From the NCBI GenBank assembly GCA_018894105.1, contig CM032119.1, forward strand, positions 15,703,246-15,767,245: a stretch of DNA of 64,000 nucleotides, in the 5' to 3' direction. Made by a program: the position numbers and the translations under genes. The notes under the pieces are model-generated. The model was not told where the DNA came from. It saw only the letters and a program-made list of their open reading frames with translations, and did no database searches. Shown in pieces: positions 48,018-60,589 of the stretch; the stretch's first letter is position 1; every line of letters begins with the position of its first letter. This stretch comes from Jacaranda mimosifolia. Lineage: Eukaryota > Streptophyta > Magnoliopsida > Lamiales > Bignoniaceae.

Positions 48018-50305
48018 AATTTAAAATTTATTTCCCATAACACATATAATCTCTAGGTTTTATTTTTATACTATTGAATTTAATTTCAACTATAGCCCTT
48101 TTAATTTTCACGTGTACAATAATGAATAACTTATTCTAATTATTTAAGCCAATTTTTTGTAGGGAACTTAAGTATATGGTTGACATAGTTAAAAATTTTC
48201 AAAAATTTAATAAATGACCACTTAAATAACTAATAATATCAATTTTTTCATTGATGAGTGCATTTATTTGCGCGCGCGCGCGCGCACACACACACACATA
48301 TATATATATTGTACATTTATTTGCATATTTTGCTTAGTGATAATTCATAAAAGAATATTTTTGCATATTTCAAATATTAATATTTGGATGTGATGGCATT
48401 ATATTAAAAAAGTTTGATTGAAACTAAGTATTATATTAACTTATTTGTACATTTTATACTTATAAAAGAAATTTGTAGAGACTAAATGTTCTTATAATCT
48501 AAATTAAATATTTAAAAACTTACTTATTATTTTATGATCCTTTATATAATATGTGTTGTTAGATAATTTTGAAAATAATAAATTACTCCATGAATAAAAA
48601 TAAATAAACTTAGGTATCAATGTTATATCGAATATTAAGAAGTATTCTAGTTTATAAAATATTGTATATTGAATTGGTGATCAAATAGCAATCCAGTGTA
48701 AGTTGTTTCTATAAATGAAGATATAAAGAGATTATATTTAGTCTATTGAAAAATATATATATATAACATTTATAAAACTATAAATATATGAAAATTTTAA
48801 CTATAATTTTTGCATTATTAATAAATCTTATTAAAAGGCTTTATATTTTATAAACTTTGATTTGCTAATTTATCATATCAAGATATGTATATAAAAATAT
48901 ATATCTAATTTGAAAATTATATTTAACAAAAAGTTATGTTCCATTTTTATTTTCTTAATTTTTTTAAAAATTCTATCATTCTAAATATTTATATACAATT
49001 TATGAACTTAGAGTTAGCAATTCTTGATATTTTACAACTTATTCAAATATAACATCTTCAACTGAAATATTTATTTTATGTGATTTATTAACAATTCTTT
49101 TAATCATATAAAACAAAATGAATATTATTTTTGAATTAAATATTTTCAATATAAATTATTTTGATGCATTACACGGAGCACATGTTAGTGCTTTTATATC
49201 ATGAAACAATATATGGAGGAATTGATTTGATAAGCTTTTTACTCGATACCAAATTGATACCCAAGAATTATTTTTTTCTCTTGAGTTAGATTTTTAAAGG
49301 AAAGAATAAATTTGTTGATCTTTTTTAAATTATAAAACTATATATTAAGTAGACCAAACAATCATATTGAACATAACTAGTATTTTGTTGATATCTTTAC
49401 TTGTGAGAAAACTGGCAAGCAATGCTTTATTCACTAATAAAACGTTTAGTCAAAGCAATTTTCAACAGTAAATATACAACAATGACGTGGGATCAAATAC
49501 AACTAGTAACTGATAAAAATATCTCATGTAGCAGATTACACTACTGTTAATGGTTTGTGAAACAGTACTACTTGTATTTCTCTCCATGTGGGTTTGAATT
49601 TCCTCTAGTGTATCCAATATTCGATATCCTCAAAACATATCCTATTTCTCTGCCCTATTTTTGACACTTCACATTTTTTTCCTAGATATTCAAATAATGA
49701 TCCCTCTTTGATAAAAATATATTTATAAAATTGTAATTTACTTTTTAAAAATATTAATTTAAAGAGTAAAATGTAAAATAATAAAAATCTAAATCGGAAG
49801 TAAATTTCGTTGTTCAATCAGTGCTGCAAATCTATTAAACTAATTATCTTTTTTCTTTTATTCATTTAAAGATAATGCATACTATTAAAGTAAATATAAT
49901 ATTAAAAATAGTATAATTAATTAATCCATCGTGTCGAAAAAAATAATCCATTTAAACAATTTTACTTTCTTCTATAAAACCCAAAAAATTCTAATATGAA
50001 GAAGAAAGAAAATTATTTACATTTTGAGGGCAAATGCCAGACATCTTTTTCTATGTGCTTTTCTAGGCCAAAAGGATGTCTGTCTATTAATTCCAACCTT
50101 ATTTTTACAAAAAGCAAAAGAAAAGAAAAAAAAACAGAGGAAAAATTTAAATCACTAACAGCCCGTTTGTTTTTGTTTCCTGACTCAGTGTCATTTTTTA
50201 CTGAAAATGAAAATAGAGATCTATTAATTTCTCTCCCATTTTTACATACATTTTTATTTTTAAAATATTCTTCCAAACACATTCTTACACACTATATCTC
50301 TCTCT

Positions 50306-50340
<35 letters not shown>

Positions 50341-51581
50341 ATTTTCGCAATTTATTTTTTCCCACTCTCATTTGCATAACTTTAAATATAGAAATCCATT
50401 GATATCTAAATACAATTCATTTTCAGCCTTATATAATCATTACATTTTGAACAAAACATCCACATAACACTTCAATTTTAAAAACATATGTATAATTAAC
50501 TTTTCATTAATTTTTTTCATCAAAAAATAAAAATGCCTTCGAAAAAACAATTCAAACCACCTAAATCAGTAAAAAGACTCAAGAAATTGGTAAACGATAA
50601 CGTGAAAGGAATGGAATGGAATGGATTAGCATTAGGAATATTGTTATATATTCCTGTCCCCTTGTCCCTAGTTCCTAGTTCCTAGTTCCAAGCTCCTTCT
50701 TCCTTCGCGGCTATTGTCTATTGGAATATATAATCAGACACGTCGACCACGAGATGCACGTGACCACGTATGTAATCGTTGTCCTATGAGACCCAACGCA
50801 CATGGCCCTCCACTGCTTAACATACGCGTTGCATGTGCTGTATCAAAATTTAATTACTGGTGTTAGAATTAATGTAATGATATTTTAATAATTACTCCCT
50901 CCTTCCCCCCAACGTGCTCCTTACCAAAATCTTGGATTTATTTGGTTCAATTCTATAATATTTTAGATAAAAATTAAAATAATATGTATATATTATTATA
51001 TTAATATTTTTAAGAGCACTGGTTGAAAAATTAACAGTGTCATATGATACTTTTAATTGAAACTATAATTTTGAAAAATCATTTTATGAAATGAAATCGC
51101 ATTTTGAGATGCAACGAGCGTAATAAATTTGAAATAATATAAGTAATAAATTTATTATTATTGACTTCATCATTTTTATAATTTTATTTTTTGATAAGGT
51201 GAAAATGTAAGGATTAATTCACAGCATAGTGGAGTTGTTTGTTAGGTGGGTGATGCAGGCAGGGTTTAGGTCTTAAGAGTAAAGGATATTGAATGACTAC
51301 TAAGATAGAAACATTAGCAGAGTTGAAGGTTAGGTAGCAGTTCAGATTTACGCTTAGTCGAGTGGTCCTGCCAACTAAAAAGAACCATAGTTACTACGGA
51401 CAACAATAACAGACAAAAGTACACGCACTACTAGAATTAGAACACATTTAGAAAAATTATCTGTTCATTTTAGAAAAATTAAGGAGTTGAATGCAAAAGG
51501 TCCAGCTAGGGATGTAAATAACTCGAATTTGAGTTGAGCTTGATAAAAAATACATTATTTGATTAATCTGTTTGATCTTGA
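48018..51581. other. AT-rich intergenic DNA with simple repeats
   Basis: A compound (GC)n(AC)n(TA)n microsatellite lies at 48271-48310 and a (CT)n tract at 50298-50339. No coding region is supported; 49996-50379 is open only because of low complexity. Confidence 0.55.
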
Positions 51582-52039
51582 TGTAGTGGGTCAAATTTGG
51601 GAGAAAGAGAAAAGAAAAGAAAAAAATAGGCTATTATATAAATAACTTGAATAAAAGAAAATCTGTATATGACAAGCTTTAAGAAAAAGTAAAAATCTTT
51701 CTTGCACAGAGAAAATTAAAGAATTTTATTGCTCAAGTTGTACTTGCCAAGCTAATATATGAGTCTATTTACAGGCCTCTTAAAGAATCCTAATTTTATA
51801 ACAAATAGGAATATGACTTATCTAAAAAATTCTTGACTTCTTAAAAGATAATACAAAATAATACTGATCTCTCTAAAAGATAATGTAAAATTTAAAATAA
51901 CAACTAATGTAATGTTTATCTAGAAAAAAACCAATCTAAAAAATAAAACTTATTATATATATGATAAGCATCTTAGATATCCTATGTGTAGAAAGTTTTC
52001 TAGAAAATCACTTCAATCAAGATTCTCTCTATCTCTGCA
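51582..52039 (-). mobile_element. 3' LTR of a minus-strand Ty3/gypsy element
   Basis: On the minus strand it starts TGCAGAGATAGAGAGAATC right after the purine tract AAGAAGGGAGAATAGG (once the hAT insertion is mentally removed) and ends ACCCACTACA at 51582. TG...CA ends, position downstream of integrase and the adjoining polypurine tract support it. No partner LTR is in the window, so the left end is inferred. Confidence 0.55.
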
Positions 52040-52099
52040 CCTATTCTCAGTGGCAGATTTACAGCCAAAGATGTGGGGTCAACTGACCCCACTTGCTAT

Positions 52100-52131
<32 letters not shown>

Positions 52132-52194
52132 GAAATAATGAATATATAGTATTTTGACCCAACTTAATATCAAAATGACCCCAACACAACTGGT

Positions 52195-52262
52195 CGTCGG
52201 TTAGGATGTGAGATCAATGTGCTCAGAGGTCACTGGTTCGAGACCCCGTCGTCGCACCCTCC
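52195..52262 (+). other. tRNA-like sequence with a B-box in the left arm of the hAT element
   Basis: GGTTCGAGACCCC (52234-52246) fits the pol III B-box, and GGTTAGGATGTGAG about 30 bp upstream is a weak A-box. This may be part of the hAT family or a small SINE fragment. No cloverleaf can be completed, so it is not called a tRNA. Confidence 0.3.
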
Positions 52263-52331
52263 CCTTTATTTTATCACTTGCGTAGTTAAGTAAAAATTGG
52301 GGCCAAAACGACGTCATTTGGCCCCTTGAAA

Positions 52332-52332
52332 C

Positions 52333-52386
<54 letters not shown>
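52332..52386. repeat. (AAT)n microsatellite
   Basis: About 18 uninterrupted AAT triplets, the longest perfect trinucleotide array in the window. Confidence 0.95.
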
Positions 52387-52387
<1 letters not shown>

Positions 52388-52537
52388 TTTAGACTTGGTT
52401 CCCACACTCAGCCACTTCAACTCTTTCTCTCCAGCCTCCCTTTCCCCACCCAGAAAGCAGCAAAACAGAGCCCCAAGACGCTGTCTCCCAGTCCTCACCA
52501 CCAACACTCCAAAAAATTCTCCCCCCCCCCCCCCCCC

Positions 52538-52573
<36 letters not shown>

Positions 52574-52649
52574 TATCCACTACTTAGAATTTAAAAAGAA
52601 TATTAAAGGCCAAAACAATGTAAGTTACTTGCTTTTCACTTGTTTATTT

Positions 52650-53125
52650 CTTGATTTTTGTATTAGAAAAGTTAGGATTTTTTTTTTAGTTGTTAACTTG
52701 CTTAGCTTTTTGTATGTGCATATTTTAATTGTTAAATTGTTATTAATCGTTATGTAAATGATGATTATTACATTAGATAAAAAAATTAGGATTTTTTTTA
52801 ATGGGTAAAAAAAAGTTAGAGTTTGATCAATTAAAATTTAAGATAAATTGATAATGTTAATTTATTAACTTTTGTATATGCATATTTTAATTGTTAACTT
52901 GTTATTAATTGTTATATAATTGATGATTATTGCATTAGATGAAAAGGTTAGGATTTTTTTTTTAATGGGTAAAAAAAGTTAGAGTTTAATCAATTAAAAT
53001 TTAGGATAAATTGATAATGTTAATTTTATTAACTTTTTGTATATGCATATTTTAATTGTTAACTTGTTATTAATTGTTATGTAATTGATGATTATTGCAT
53101 TAGATAAAAAAGTTAGAGTTTATGG
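52650..53125. repeat. Tandem duplication (about 165 bp) upstream of the hAT transposase
   Basis: The block GTTAGGATTTTTTTT, TGTTAACTTG, TTTTTGTATATGCATATTTT, GTTATTAA-TGTTATGTAA and GATGATTATT-CATTAGATAAAA recurs about three times at roughly 150-175 bp spacing. Confidence 0.75.
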
Positions 53126-53216
53126 TTAGAATTTGGAAATTGTGAATATTTATGAATTATGCATTATGAAAAAAATATTAAATTAACTGTACTTAAATTT
53201 ATTTTACATTGTTCAC

Positions 53217-55621
53217 ATGTCGATAGATAAGTTTTGCACTCGAATTTTGAAGTTTGGAGGCTCTACTTCGTCTTCAAAAAATTTGCCTCTCTTTCAAGAA
53301 AGTGTCAATCAACCAGAAGATCTGTCTTGCAACGATAATTTGAGATCATAATTACTTGAAAAATAAAGTCAAGGAGTTGATTTAGACTTTTTAAAGGCTG
53401 ATCCCGAGGAAGATTACTAATTTCGAAATATCACCCAAATGATCGTGATACAATAAGAAGATGATATATTCGAAAAGGTCTTTGTCAGCCATGAAATCAC
53501 AATTTTCCACAAACTGAAATGTCTAGTGTGATGCGTCAATTTAATCGTAAGTGGTTCGATATTTATCCTGATTGATTGCAATATAGTGTATCGTCAAATG
53601 GAGCCTTTTGCCTTCCTTGTTATCTATTTAAGGATGAAGATGTACATCAACGTGGGGGAGATCCATTTTCAACTAAAGGATTTTGGGCTTGGAATAAAAG
53701 GAAAGATTTGCTACTCATATCGGTGGGTCTAATAGTGATAATCACAAATCAAAGAAGAAGTGTGAAGATTTGATGCAACAGAGTCAATCCATTCAAGCAG
53801 CTTTAGATAAGCAATCAAGCCAAGCGTTGGAGTGTCGGATATGTTTAACTGCATCAATTAAAGCTGTGAGATTTCTTTTGGGTTAAGGAATGACATTTCG
53901 AGGTCATGATGAAAGTGCATCATCGTCAAATAAAGATAACTTTCTTGAACTTTTGAGATACTACATGGAAAATTGTGAAAAAGATATTGCTGCAATATTC
54001 AGAAAAGCACCAACAAATAATCAGCTCACTTGTCCAACAATACAAAAAGAAATTATATGTGCATGTGCTATGGAAATAACTAAGGTCATCATAGAGGATT
54101 TAAATGGTGATTACTTTAGTAGACTTGCTGATGAATCCCATGATATATCATGTAAAGAGCAAATGGCTCTTATTTTGCGATATGTTGATAGGAGAGGATT
54201 AGTAATGGAGCGATTTATTAGGATTCTTCACGTTCGTGCCTTATCTCTAAAAGAAAGAGTTGCTTCATTACTTTCTAAACATTCATTAAGTATATCATAT
54301 ATACGTGGTCAATGCTATGACTGAGCAAGTAACATGCAAGGTGAATTTAAGGACTTAAAGCTTTAATTCAACGAGAAAATAGGTCGGCTCATTCAGTTTA
54401 TTGTTTTCCTCATCAACTTCAATTGACTCTTGTTGGGATTAGTAAGAAATGTGATGAAGTTGCTGGAGTTGTTAACTTAGTTTTAGCTGTGATAAATGTG
54501 GTAGGAGCTTCTTTTAAATGTAGAGATGAACTTCGAGATGCACAAATTCTCAAAATCCAAAAGGCATTTGAAATGGGTGAGCTTCAGACTGGTAGGGATC
54601 CACATTAAGAGACCAAGTGATACTCGTTGGGGATCTCACTTTAAATCTTTTGTTAACTTCATTCTATTATTTGATTCAATAATTGATGTGCTTGACACTG
54701 TTGGTATGAATGCAGACTTATCATATGAAAAATAGAAAGTGCGTGGGCTTGTTGATTGTTGTCTAAATTTTGAATTTGTTTTCATGTTGCATTTTATGAA
54801 GAATATTCTCAGTTATCACAAATGAACTTAGTTTATCTTTGCAAAGAAAGGAACAAGATATTGTAAAAGCCATGTTGCTTGTTCGAGTAGCAAAGAAACG
54901 GTTGCAAATGACAAGAGATAGTGGATGGGATTCACTTATTAGTGAGGTGTCTGAATTTTGCATCAAATATGATATTGAGATACCTATATTTGATGATCTC
55001 TATGTCTTTTCAGGAAGATCAAAGCGAAGAGTTGCTGAGTATGCGGCTTTACATCATTACCGTGTTGAGGTATTTTATAAAGTTATAGATTGGCAACTTC
55101 AGGAATTAAATAATCGATTTAATAAGGTAACATCTGACTTACTTCATGGTATGGCTTGTTTATCTCCATCTCAGTCATTTGCAAGTTTTGATATAGAAAA
55201 GATCATGAGATTGGCTGCATTATATCCTGATGATTTTAGAGAATATGATTTAGTTGAGCTTCGTTGTTAGCTTGAGACTTATATAATTGATGTGAGTTCT
55301 GAGGATATAAGATTTTCTTGTGTGAACAGAATTGGTGATCTAACCAAAAAGTTAGTTGAGACAAAGAAGCATTTGGTGTATCCTCATGTATACCGACTTG
55401 TGAAATTTTTGTTGCTTTTGCCGGTCGCCACTGCAAATGTAGAGAGAGTTTTCTCGGCAATGAAATTTATCAAGACTGATTTACGGAACTGAATGGATGA
55501 TGCTTTCCTCAATGATTGTTTGATAACTTATAAAGAAATAGATGTATTTATGAGCATTTCAGATGATGATATTATGACGACATTTCAGAAAATGAAAACT
55601 TGTCGAGGACAATTGGATTAA
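53217..55621 (+). pseudogene. hAT transposase, TTF zinc finger / DUF4371 / dimerisation type, decayed
   Basis: The gene starts MSIDKFCTRILKFGGSTSSS, a usual start in this family, and stops after about 40 codons. Further blocks: FCLPCYLFKDEDVHQRGGDP (TTF-type zinc finger), NFLELLRYYMENCEKDI and YFSRLADESHDISCKEQMAL (DUF4371, start of the RNase H-like fold), then RDSGWDSLISEVSEFC. The hAT C-terminal dimerisation domain is KFLLLLPVATANVERVFSAM, then NDCLITYKEID, with a TAA at 55619-55621. Between blocks there are at least five stops or frameshifts, so no transposase can be made. Related host genes are annotated as zinc finger MYM-type 1-like. Intact ends mean it could still be mobilised in trans. 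Confidence 0.88.
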
Positions 55622-55739
55622 TGTATTTAAATTTTATTTTTATTAAATATTAATTATTTTGAATTTATTTTTTTATTAATATTTTGACCCCACTTACCTA
55701 AATTCCTGGATACGTCACTGCCTATTCTCCCTTCTTAAG

Positions 55740-56891
55740 AAAATAATTCACCCTCGAGTTATCAACATCTTTCGAATACAAAGGCTTACAGATGAATGGT
55801 AAGGATAAGGACCAACCACATTAAAGGTTTTGGAAATTTGCATTTTTCTGGTAATTCTGCTACATAAGCATTGTCATTGATTTTCTTCAAAATGCGATAT
55901 GGTTCATACCTCCATGGTTGCAATTTATTTTAAATACCAGCTGAGAGCTTTTCTTTCCTCAAGAACACCATAACTTCAGCTCCTTCTTCAAAAGTTTGGA
56001 AAGGTTGGTACTTATTGACAACTGCTCTATACTTGGTGTTAGCTTCTTCAAGTTTTTGCTTAATCTTTGCTTGAATATCACGCACTTGCTTTGCCATGTG
56101 AGTTGCAGTTACACTCAATCATGGGATTTGTGGAAACTTGATCAAGCCTAATACATGTCGAGGGGCATTTCACATAGATAATAGAAAAGGGCGAATGTCC
56201 CATCGCACTGTGAACAACATTATTATAAACAAACTCAGCTTGGGATAAGGAAAAATCCCTTATTTAAGTTTTTCTATGAATAAGGTTACCCAAAGTTCAA
56301 TACAAAATTTCAATTTTTAAGCAAGTCTAGTGCATGTCAAGGGCATTTCACATGAATAATAGAAAAGGGCAAATGCCCTATCTCATTGTGAACAACATTA
56401 TTGAAACAAACTCAGCTTGGGATAGGGAAAATCCCTTATTTAAGTCTTTCTACGAATAAGGTGACCCAAAGTTTAATACAAAACTTCAGTTGGTCTATTA
56501 GTCTGTGGATATGTAGTGCTACTAAACTTTAATGATAAATCAAACATCTTCCAAAGAGACAACCAGAAATGACTAAGGAATTGAGTATCCCTATATGAAG
56601 TTATCAACTTAGGGACTCCATGTAAACGAATAATTTCTTTAAAAAATAGCTTAGCCATTTTAGAAGCATCTGTAATCTTTTTATAAGGACTGAAATGGGC
56701 TAACTTTGAAAAGTGATCCACCATAACACAAACAGAATCCATACCTCGTTGAGTTCCTGGTAATCTAAGCACAAAGTCCATAGATAAATATTTCCAGATA
56801 TGCTCAGGGATTGGCAAAGGAGTGTAAAGACCAGTATTTTGAGTTTGGCCCTTAGCAGTCTGACATGTATAACAGCATTGTACTAATCTTC
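55740..56891 (-). pseudogene. Ty3/gypsy integrase, interrupted and internally duplicated
   Basis: On the minus strand: [13 protein letters not shown] (end of the HHCC zinc-binding domain), then the catalytic core with first Asp in [11 protein letters not shown], second Asp in [12 protein letters not shown], and Glu in RPTEVLY. Then come AEFVYNNVVHSAMGHSPFSI and a C-terminal domain with FEEGAEVMVFLRKEKLSAG and [20 protein letters not shown]. Frames shift between blocks and stops follow. The DDE residues are retained in the first block, although the standard SDRD is SYRD. The gene is cut at 56891 by a CACTA terminus and its downstream flank by the hAT insertion at 55728. Confidence 0.85.
56145..56490 (-). 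repeat. Tandem duplication of about 185 bp within the integrase
   Basis: Both units contain AAACTCAGCTTGGGATA-GG, AAATCCCTTATTTAAGT, GGGCATTTCACAT-AATAAT and GAACAACATTATT in the same order. They differ at about 10 per cent of positions. The duplicated block covers the YNN-VHS part of the integrase. Confidence 0.85.
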
Positions 56892-57260
56892 CACTACAAT
56901 AAAATGTGTTATTTTCGATGGAATAGCCTCTTTGGAAATTTCCGAAGGAATATTGATTGAATTGATTTTTGTCGGAAATTCGATAAAAAAGCGTTTGAAA
57001 ATTTGGTGGAAATTTGGTAGGACCTTGGCACATACAAATGCAATGAGCCATTCCTCAAAAATCCATTAGAATTTTTTTTTCAATGGAATTTTCTGATGAA
57101 CAAGCCATTGAAAAATTATAATAAACTTTTTTTATTTAAAAAAGCAACTTTTATTTTCTTCCAGAAATTCCCTCAGCGATCTATTGGTAATTTATTAATA
57201 AAAAATTTATTTAAATTTTTCGACGGGTTGTCCATCGAAAAATTCCATCAAAAACTTAAA
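56892..57260 (+). mobile_element. CACTA (En/Spm) element terminus with subterminal repeats
   Basis: Begins CACTACAATAAAA, the canonical CACTA end. It is followed by repeated TTTTCGATGGAAT, TTTCCGAAGGAAT, TTTTGTCGGAAATTC, CCATTGAAAAATT, TTCGACGGGTTG and CCATCGAAAAATTCC words in both orientations, the usual TNPA-type subterminal pattern. The opposite end (TTGTAGTG) is not recognisable before the right edge, so the element's extent is unknown. Confidence 0.75.
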
Positions 57261-58080
57261 TTAAAAAAATCAATTAATTTCGCCTCCCCTCCTCTCATTT
57301 CTCTCTTGTCTTCCTCGCCATTTCTCTTTCATTCTTTGCACTCCCTTGCCCCTCCATTTTCCATCGCCATTGCCGTGTGCACATCTGCCGTTACCGTCAC
57401 CGTGGTCCATCCTTATCGCCGTGGCCCTTCGTCTTTGTTTTGCCGTCACCCGCCGCTAGTAAGCTTTCTTTCTTTCGTTGAATTTAGGAAATTAATTTGT
57501 TATTGTTTGTTTGATGATTTGCACTCTTTGATTATTTTAATTGTATAGAATTTAGGATTTACCATAAAAATTAGATATAATTGTATAGAAGTTAGACATT
57601 TTGGATATTTTAATTGATATAATTATAGTTTGATATTACTTATATAGAAGTTAGTATTTTAATTGTATAGAGATTGGACATCTTGGGCATTTTGATTGTT
57701 ATAATTAGATATTGAGTTTACTTGTATATCTTGGATATTTTAATATAGAAATTAGGCATTTTAATTGTATATAGATGAGGCATTTTAAGTTATAGAATTT
57801 AGAGTCCTATGGCATAAGTTTCCCTAAATATGTGAGAGGTCTCAAGTTCGACTCGAATGGGCGCCTTATGTGCATAAAATATGTGCAATTGGTACTTTAA
57901 ATTAGTTGATTCGATTTCAATAATTGGATAATATTATCTTGTCGAAAAAATAAATCATCGTTGTAAAATTCTCTAAAAAAAGTTATAGAATCTAATTCAA
58001 CTATATAAAAAAAAGGCATTTCAATTGCACAGAAATTAGGCATTATAATTGTATAGAAATTACGCACTAGATTGAGTTTA
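57261..58080. other. Likely CACTA interior: leader-like sequence and short ATTAGGCATTTT repeats
   Basis: 57280-57480 is CT-rich, as in a 5' leader. 57540-58080 holds many diverged AATTGTATAGA-ATTAG-CATTTT words at 30-60 bp spacing. No transposase motif is visible. A B-box-like GTTCGACTCG lies at about 57847, possibly from a SINE. Confidence 0.4.
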
Positions 58081-58123
58081 GATTAGTAATATAAATTTAG
58101 GTGGAGGGTTTAGATTTGATTAG

Positions 58124-58650
58124 GATTATATTGAAATTAGATATGTTTATCATTTTGCTATTTTAATTATTTGAATAAGTTGATAATTATTTAATTTGAG
58201 CTTAGTATTTTGAAATTAATAATGATCTAGGCATTATATAGATATTGTTTGATTAATGAAAATTAAATTAATAGTAATAATTAATTATATACTTGTTATT
58301 GATTAATAGTTTAGCTAGAAATTATAATAGTTTAATTATAAAGTTGTTTGGTTCTATTCCGCATTTAATATCATGAATTTGTTTGAGATTATACTGAAAT
58401 AGATATGTTTACTATTTTGCTATTTTAATTGTTTGAATAAGTTGATAAATTGTTTAATTTGAGTTTAGGATTTTGAAATTAATAATGGTCTAGGCATTAT
58501 ATAGAAGTTGTTTGATTAATGAAAATTAAATTAATAGTAATAATTAATTATATACTTGTTATTAATTAATAGTTTAGTTAGAAATTATAATTGTTTAATT
58601 AGAAATTTGTTTAGTTCTATTCAACATTTAATATCATGAATTTATAACTA
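58124..58650. repeat. Tandem duplication of 263 bp
   Basis: Units start GATTATA(T/C)TGAAAT at 58124 and 58387. They share ATTTTGCTATTTTAATT, TTTTGAAATTAATAATG, CTAGGCATTATATAGA and ATTAATTATATACTTGTTAT, ending at AACATTTAATATCATGAATTT-type words. Confidence 0.9.
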
Positions 58651-60400
58651 TTTTTTAATTTGTAATAGGTTGTTAGTTTGTTTCTTACTTCGATTCATCC
58701 ATATTATACTAGTTTTGAGGTATGCAATTCTTTTAGATTTAGAAGCATTTATATTAGAAAAATCATGCTTTTATAAGAAGCATGTGTTAGATTGAGTTTT
58801 AGATAGGATTAATTGGTGGTGTTAGGAAGGAGGATGGGATTTAGGGGAAGGTTGGTCTTCCCATTTGTTGTTATTGGATTATTGTCTGCTTGCATGTGTG
58901 TGGAGTAACAAGGGTATGTAATATAAAATAGTTTCTTTATAATCTTTGTCTAATAGATGTTGTGGTTTCATATATATGTTTGCAAAATTTTACGTGTTTG
59001 AACTTGAGCTTGGAATATTATAGTTATAGGGGGAATTTTTTCAAAATTTTTATTTGGCTACAATCCTTTATGGATTCCCTTATAATAACTCTAGGGGTTA
59101 AATTTTGAATAGACTCAAATGTGCCAAAAGAGGACTAAATTATCTTCCATTCACATCACTTACTAGGATTCCTCCATGTGTTAGATTCATGCAAATTCTA
59201 GTGGACGTTCCCCAAATTTCACCCTCAAAAGCATACCCTCTCTCAAAACTCACCACTATCCTGTGTGAGACCAAGTGCTCATAAAATAGGTAATCACACT
59301 TAACCAAGACAAGGTGCAAGAATCTATTACTTATTGGCACCAAGTTCTTATTTTCACAAAAAAACACTCAAAACCAAGGAAACACATTCCATCATGGATC
59401 TTGGACCAAAATGTCCTACACTATTCTAAATGCACTTAACGCAACAAAAACAACAATAATGAAAGCAAAAGAACTATACTGGGATTGGCATACCTATAAT
59501 TATAGTCACAAGAGTAACTAAATAGGGCATAACATGAAATCACAAAATTATAGATTGAAGGATCAATCATAGCATTTCATGATGAAGCTAATTTTAGCGA
59601 GGTTGGGAAACAACGGTGGTTCGGGTTGGATGCTTCGGGTCGAAGGGGTCGATCTGTAGCACTTAATAAATATTAGACTTACCAAGATGCCCTCAGCTAA
59701 GGTCCTTCGAAGTTTAAGTCAATACCGAATAGATTTAATGAGAGGAAATAAGTTGGAAAGGATAAGTAAAATGTGTGGATTGCATACCTTAGTCTAGATT
59801 TTGATTCGAGGCTTTATAGTCGCCAAATCAAGGGTTGATTTTACCCTTTCGCTCATTTCCTTGATGAAGTTCACATTCCTATCTGGGGGCAAGTGTAGTC
59901 TTTTTGCAAGCCCAACGGGGGTGACGTGCCTCTAGTGAATAGTACTCAGAGGTAGCAGAGGGTAGCACTGTGCGTGCCTTTGCATTTAAAGTAGAGGGTG
60001 CTCCTGGGGGGACAATATTAAATGCAGCGAATCTTGCCTTACGTCAACTTTACAATAAACTTGACTTTCAGTCCCTGACCTCCAACCTCGTGTTACTGTC
60101 TTTTTTACTATCTGAGTCCTTAGTTTTTTCTGAGGTTAGAGGTTGACACTTCAAGGCTAGCTTTAAGCTCTTTATTAGTTGTTTAATATTGCTGGGTCCA
60201 AGAGATTGGATCCAGTGTCATCTTTCGAGATGCAACATAAGTCCCCCACTTTGCGAATCTTGATGAGACCACATCGAGGGCTCAGAAATTCCTTTGCTTG
60301 ATGCTCCTGAGAAGCGAACTGCATGCGCAACCAGCAATTGACTATCAAATGATCTAACAGCCGATCGCTTGCCTCGAGGCGGGTACTAAATATTCTAGGC
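58651..60400. other. Unassigned region
   Basis: No gene, LTR terminus or transposon end is convincing. The part after about 59400 probably belongs to the Tat-like element to the right (3' LTR side), but I cannot place its boundary. Confidence 0.35.
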
Positions 60401-60589
60401 GTGGTCACTTTTACACTTCCATATCCAAAATTCTCTCAATTTTCTCTACTCTAGGTCGATTCCCTAAGCCCCAAGGTTGAATTCTAGGTGCCTTCACCTC
60501 TAAAGCCTGCAACTTCTAGGTAATCTTCGTTCTTTTCTTTTTATGTTCAACCTTTCTTCTTCTTTTTCTTTCTTTTTTTTCTTTTGCCG

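Larger units (their letters stand above)
52048..55720 (+). mobile_element. hAT element (TTF zinc finger transposase type) with 8-bp target duplication
   Basis: Terminal repeats CAGTGGCAGATTTACAG and, inverted, CAGTGACGTATCCAGG. A perfect target duplication CCTATTCT lies at 52040-52047 and 55721-55728. Just inside both ends is a GACCCCA / TGACCCCACTT block. The 3673-bp element contains (TA)n at 52101-52124, (AAT)n at 52332-52386, poly(C) at 52520-52538, (TA)n at 52551-52573 and the decayed transposase gene. Confidence 0.93.

Noticed and set aside
49996..50379. 127-residue open frame ending in Leu-Ser repeats
   Set aside because: The tail is a (CT)n microsatellite and the rest has no similarity I know.
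52326..52757. Frame with long Ile and Pro runs
   Set aside because: Translation of (AAT)n, poly(C) and (TA)n inside the hAT arm.
57840..57870. Possible SINE (GTTCGACTCG B-box-like)
   Set aside because: No clear A-box, no tail and no target duplication; kept only as a remark.
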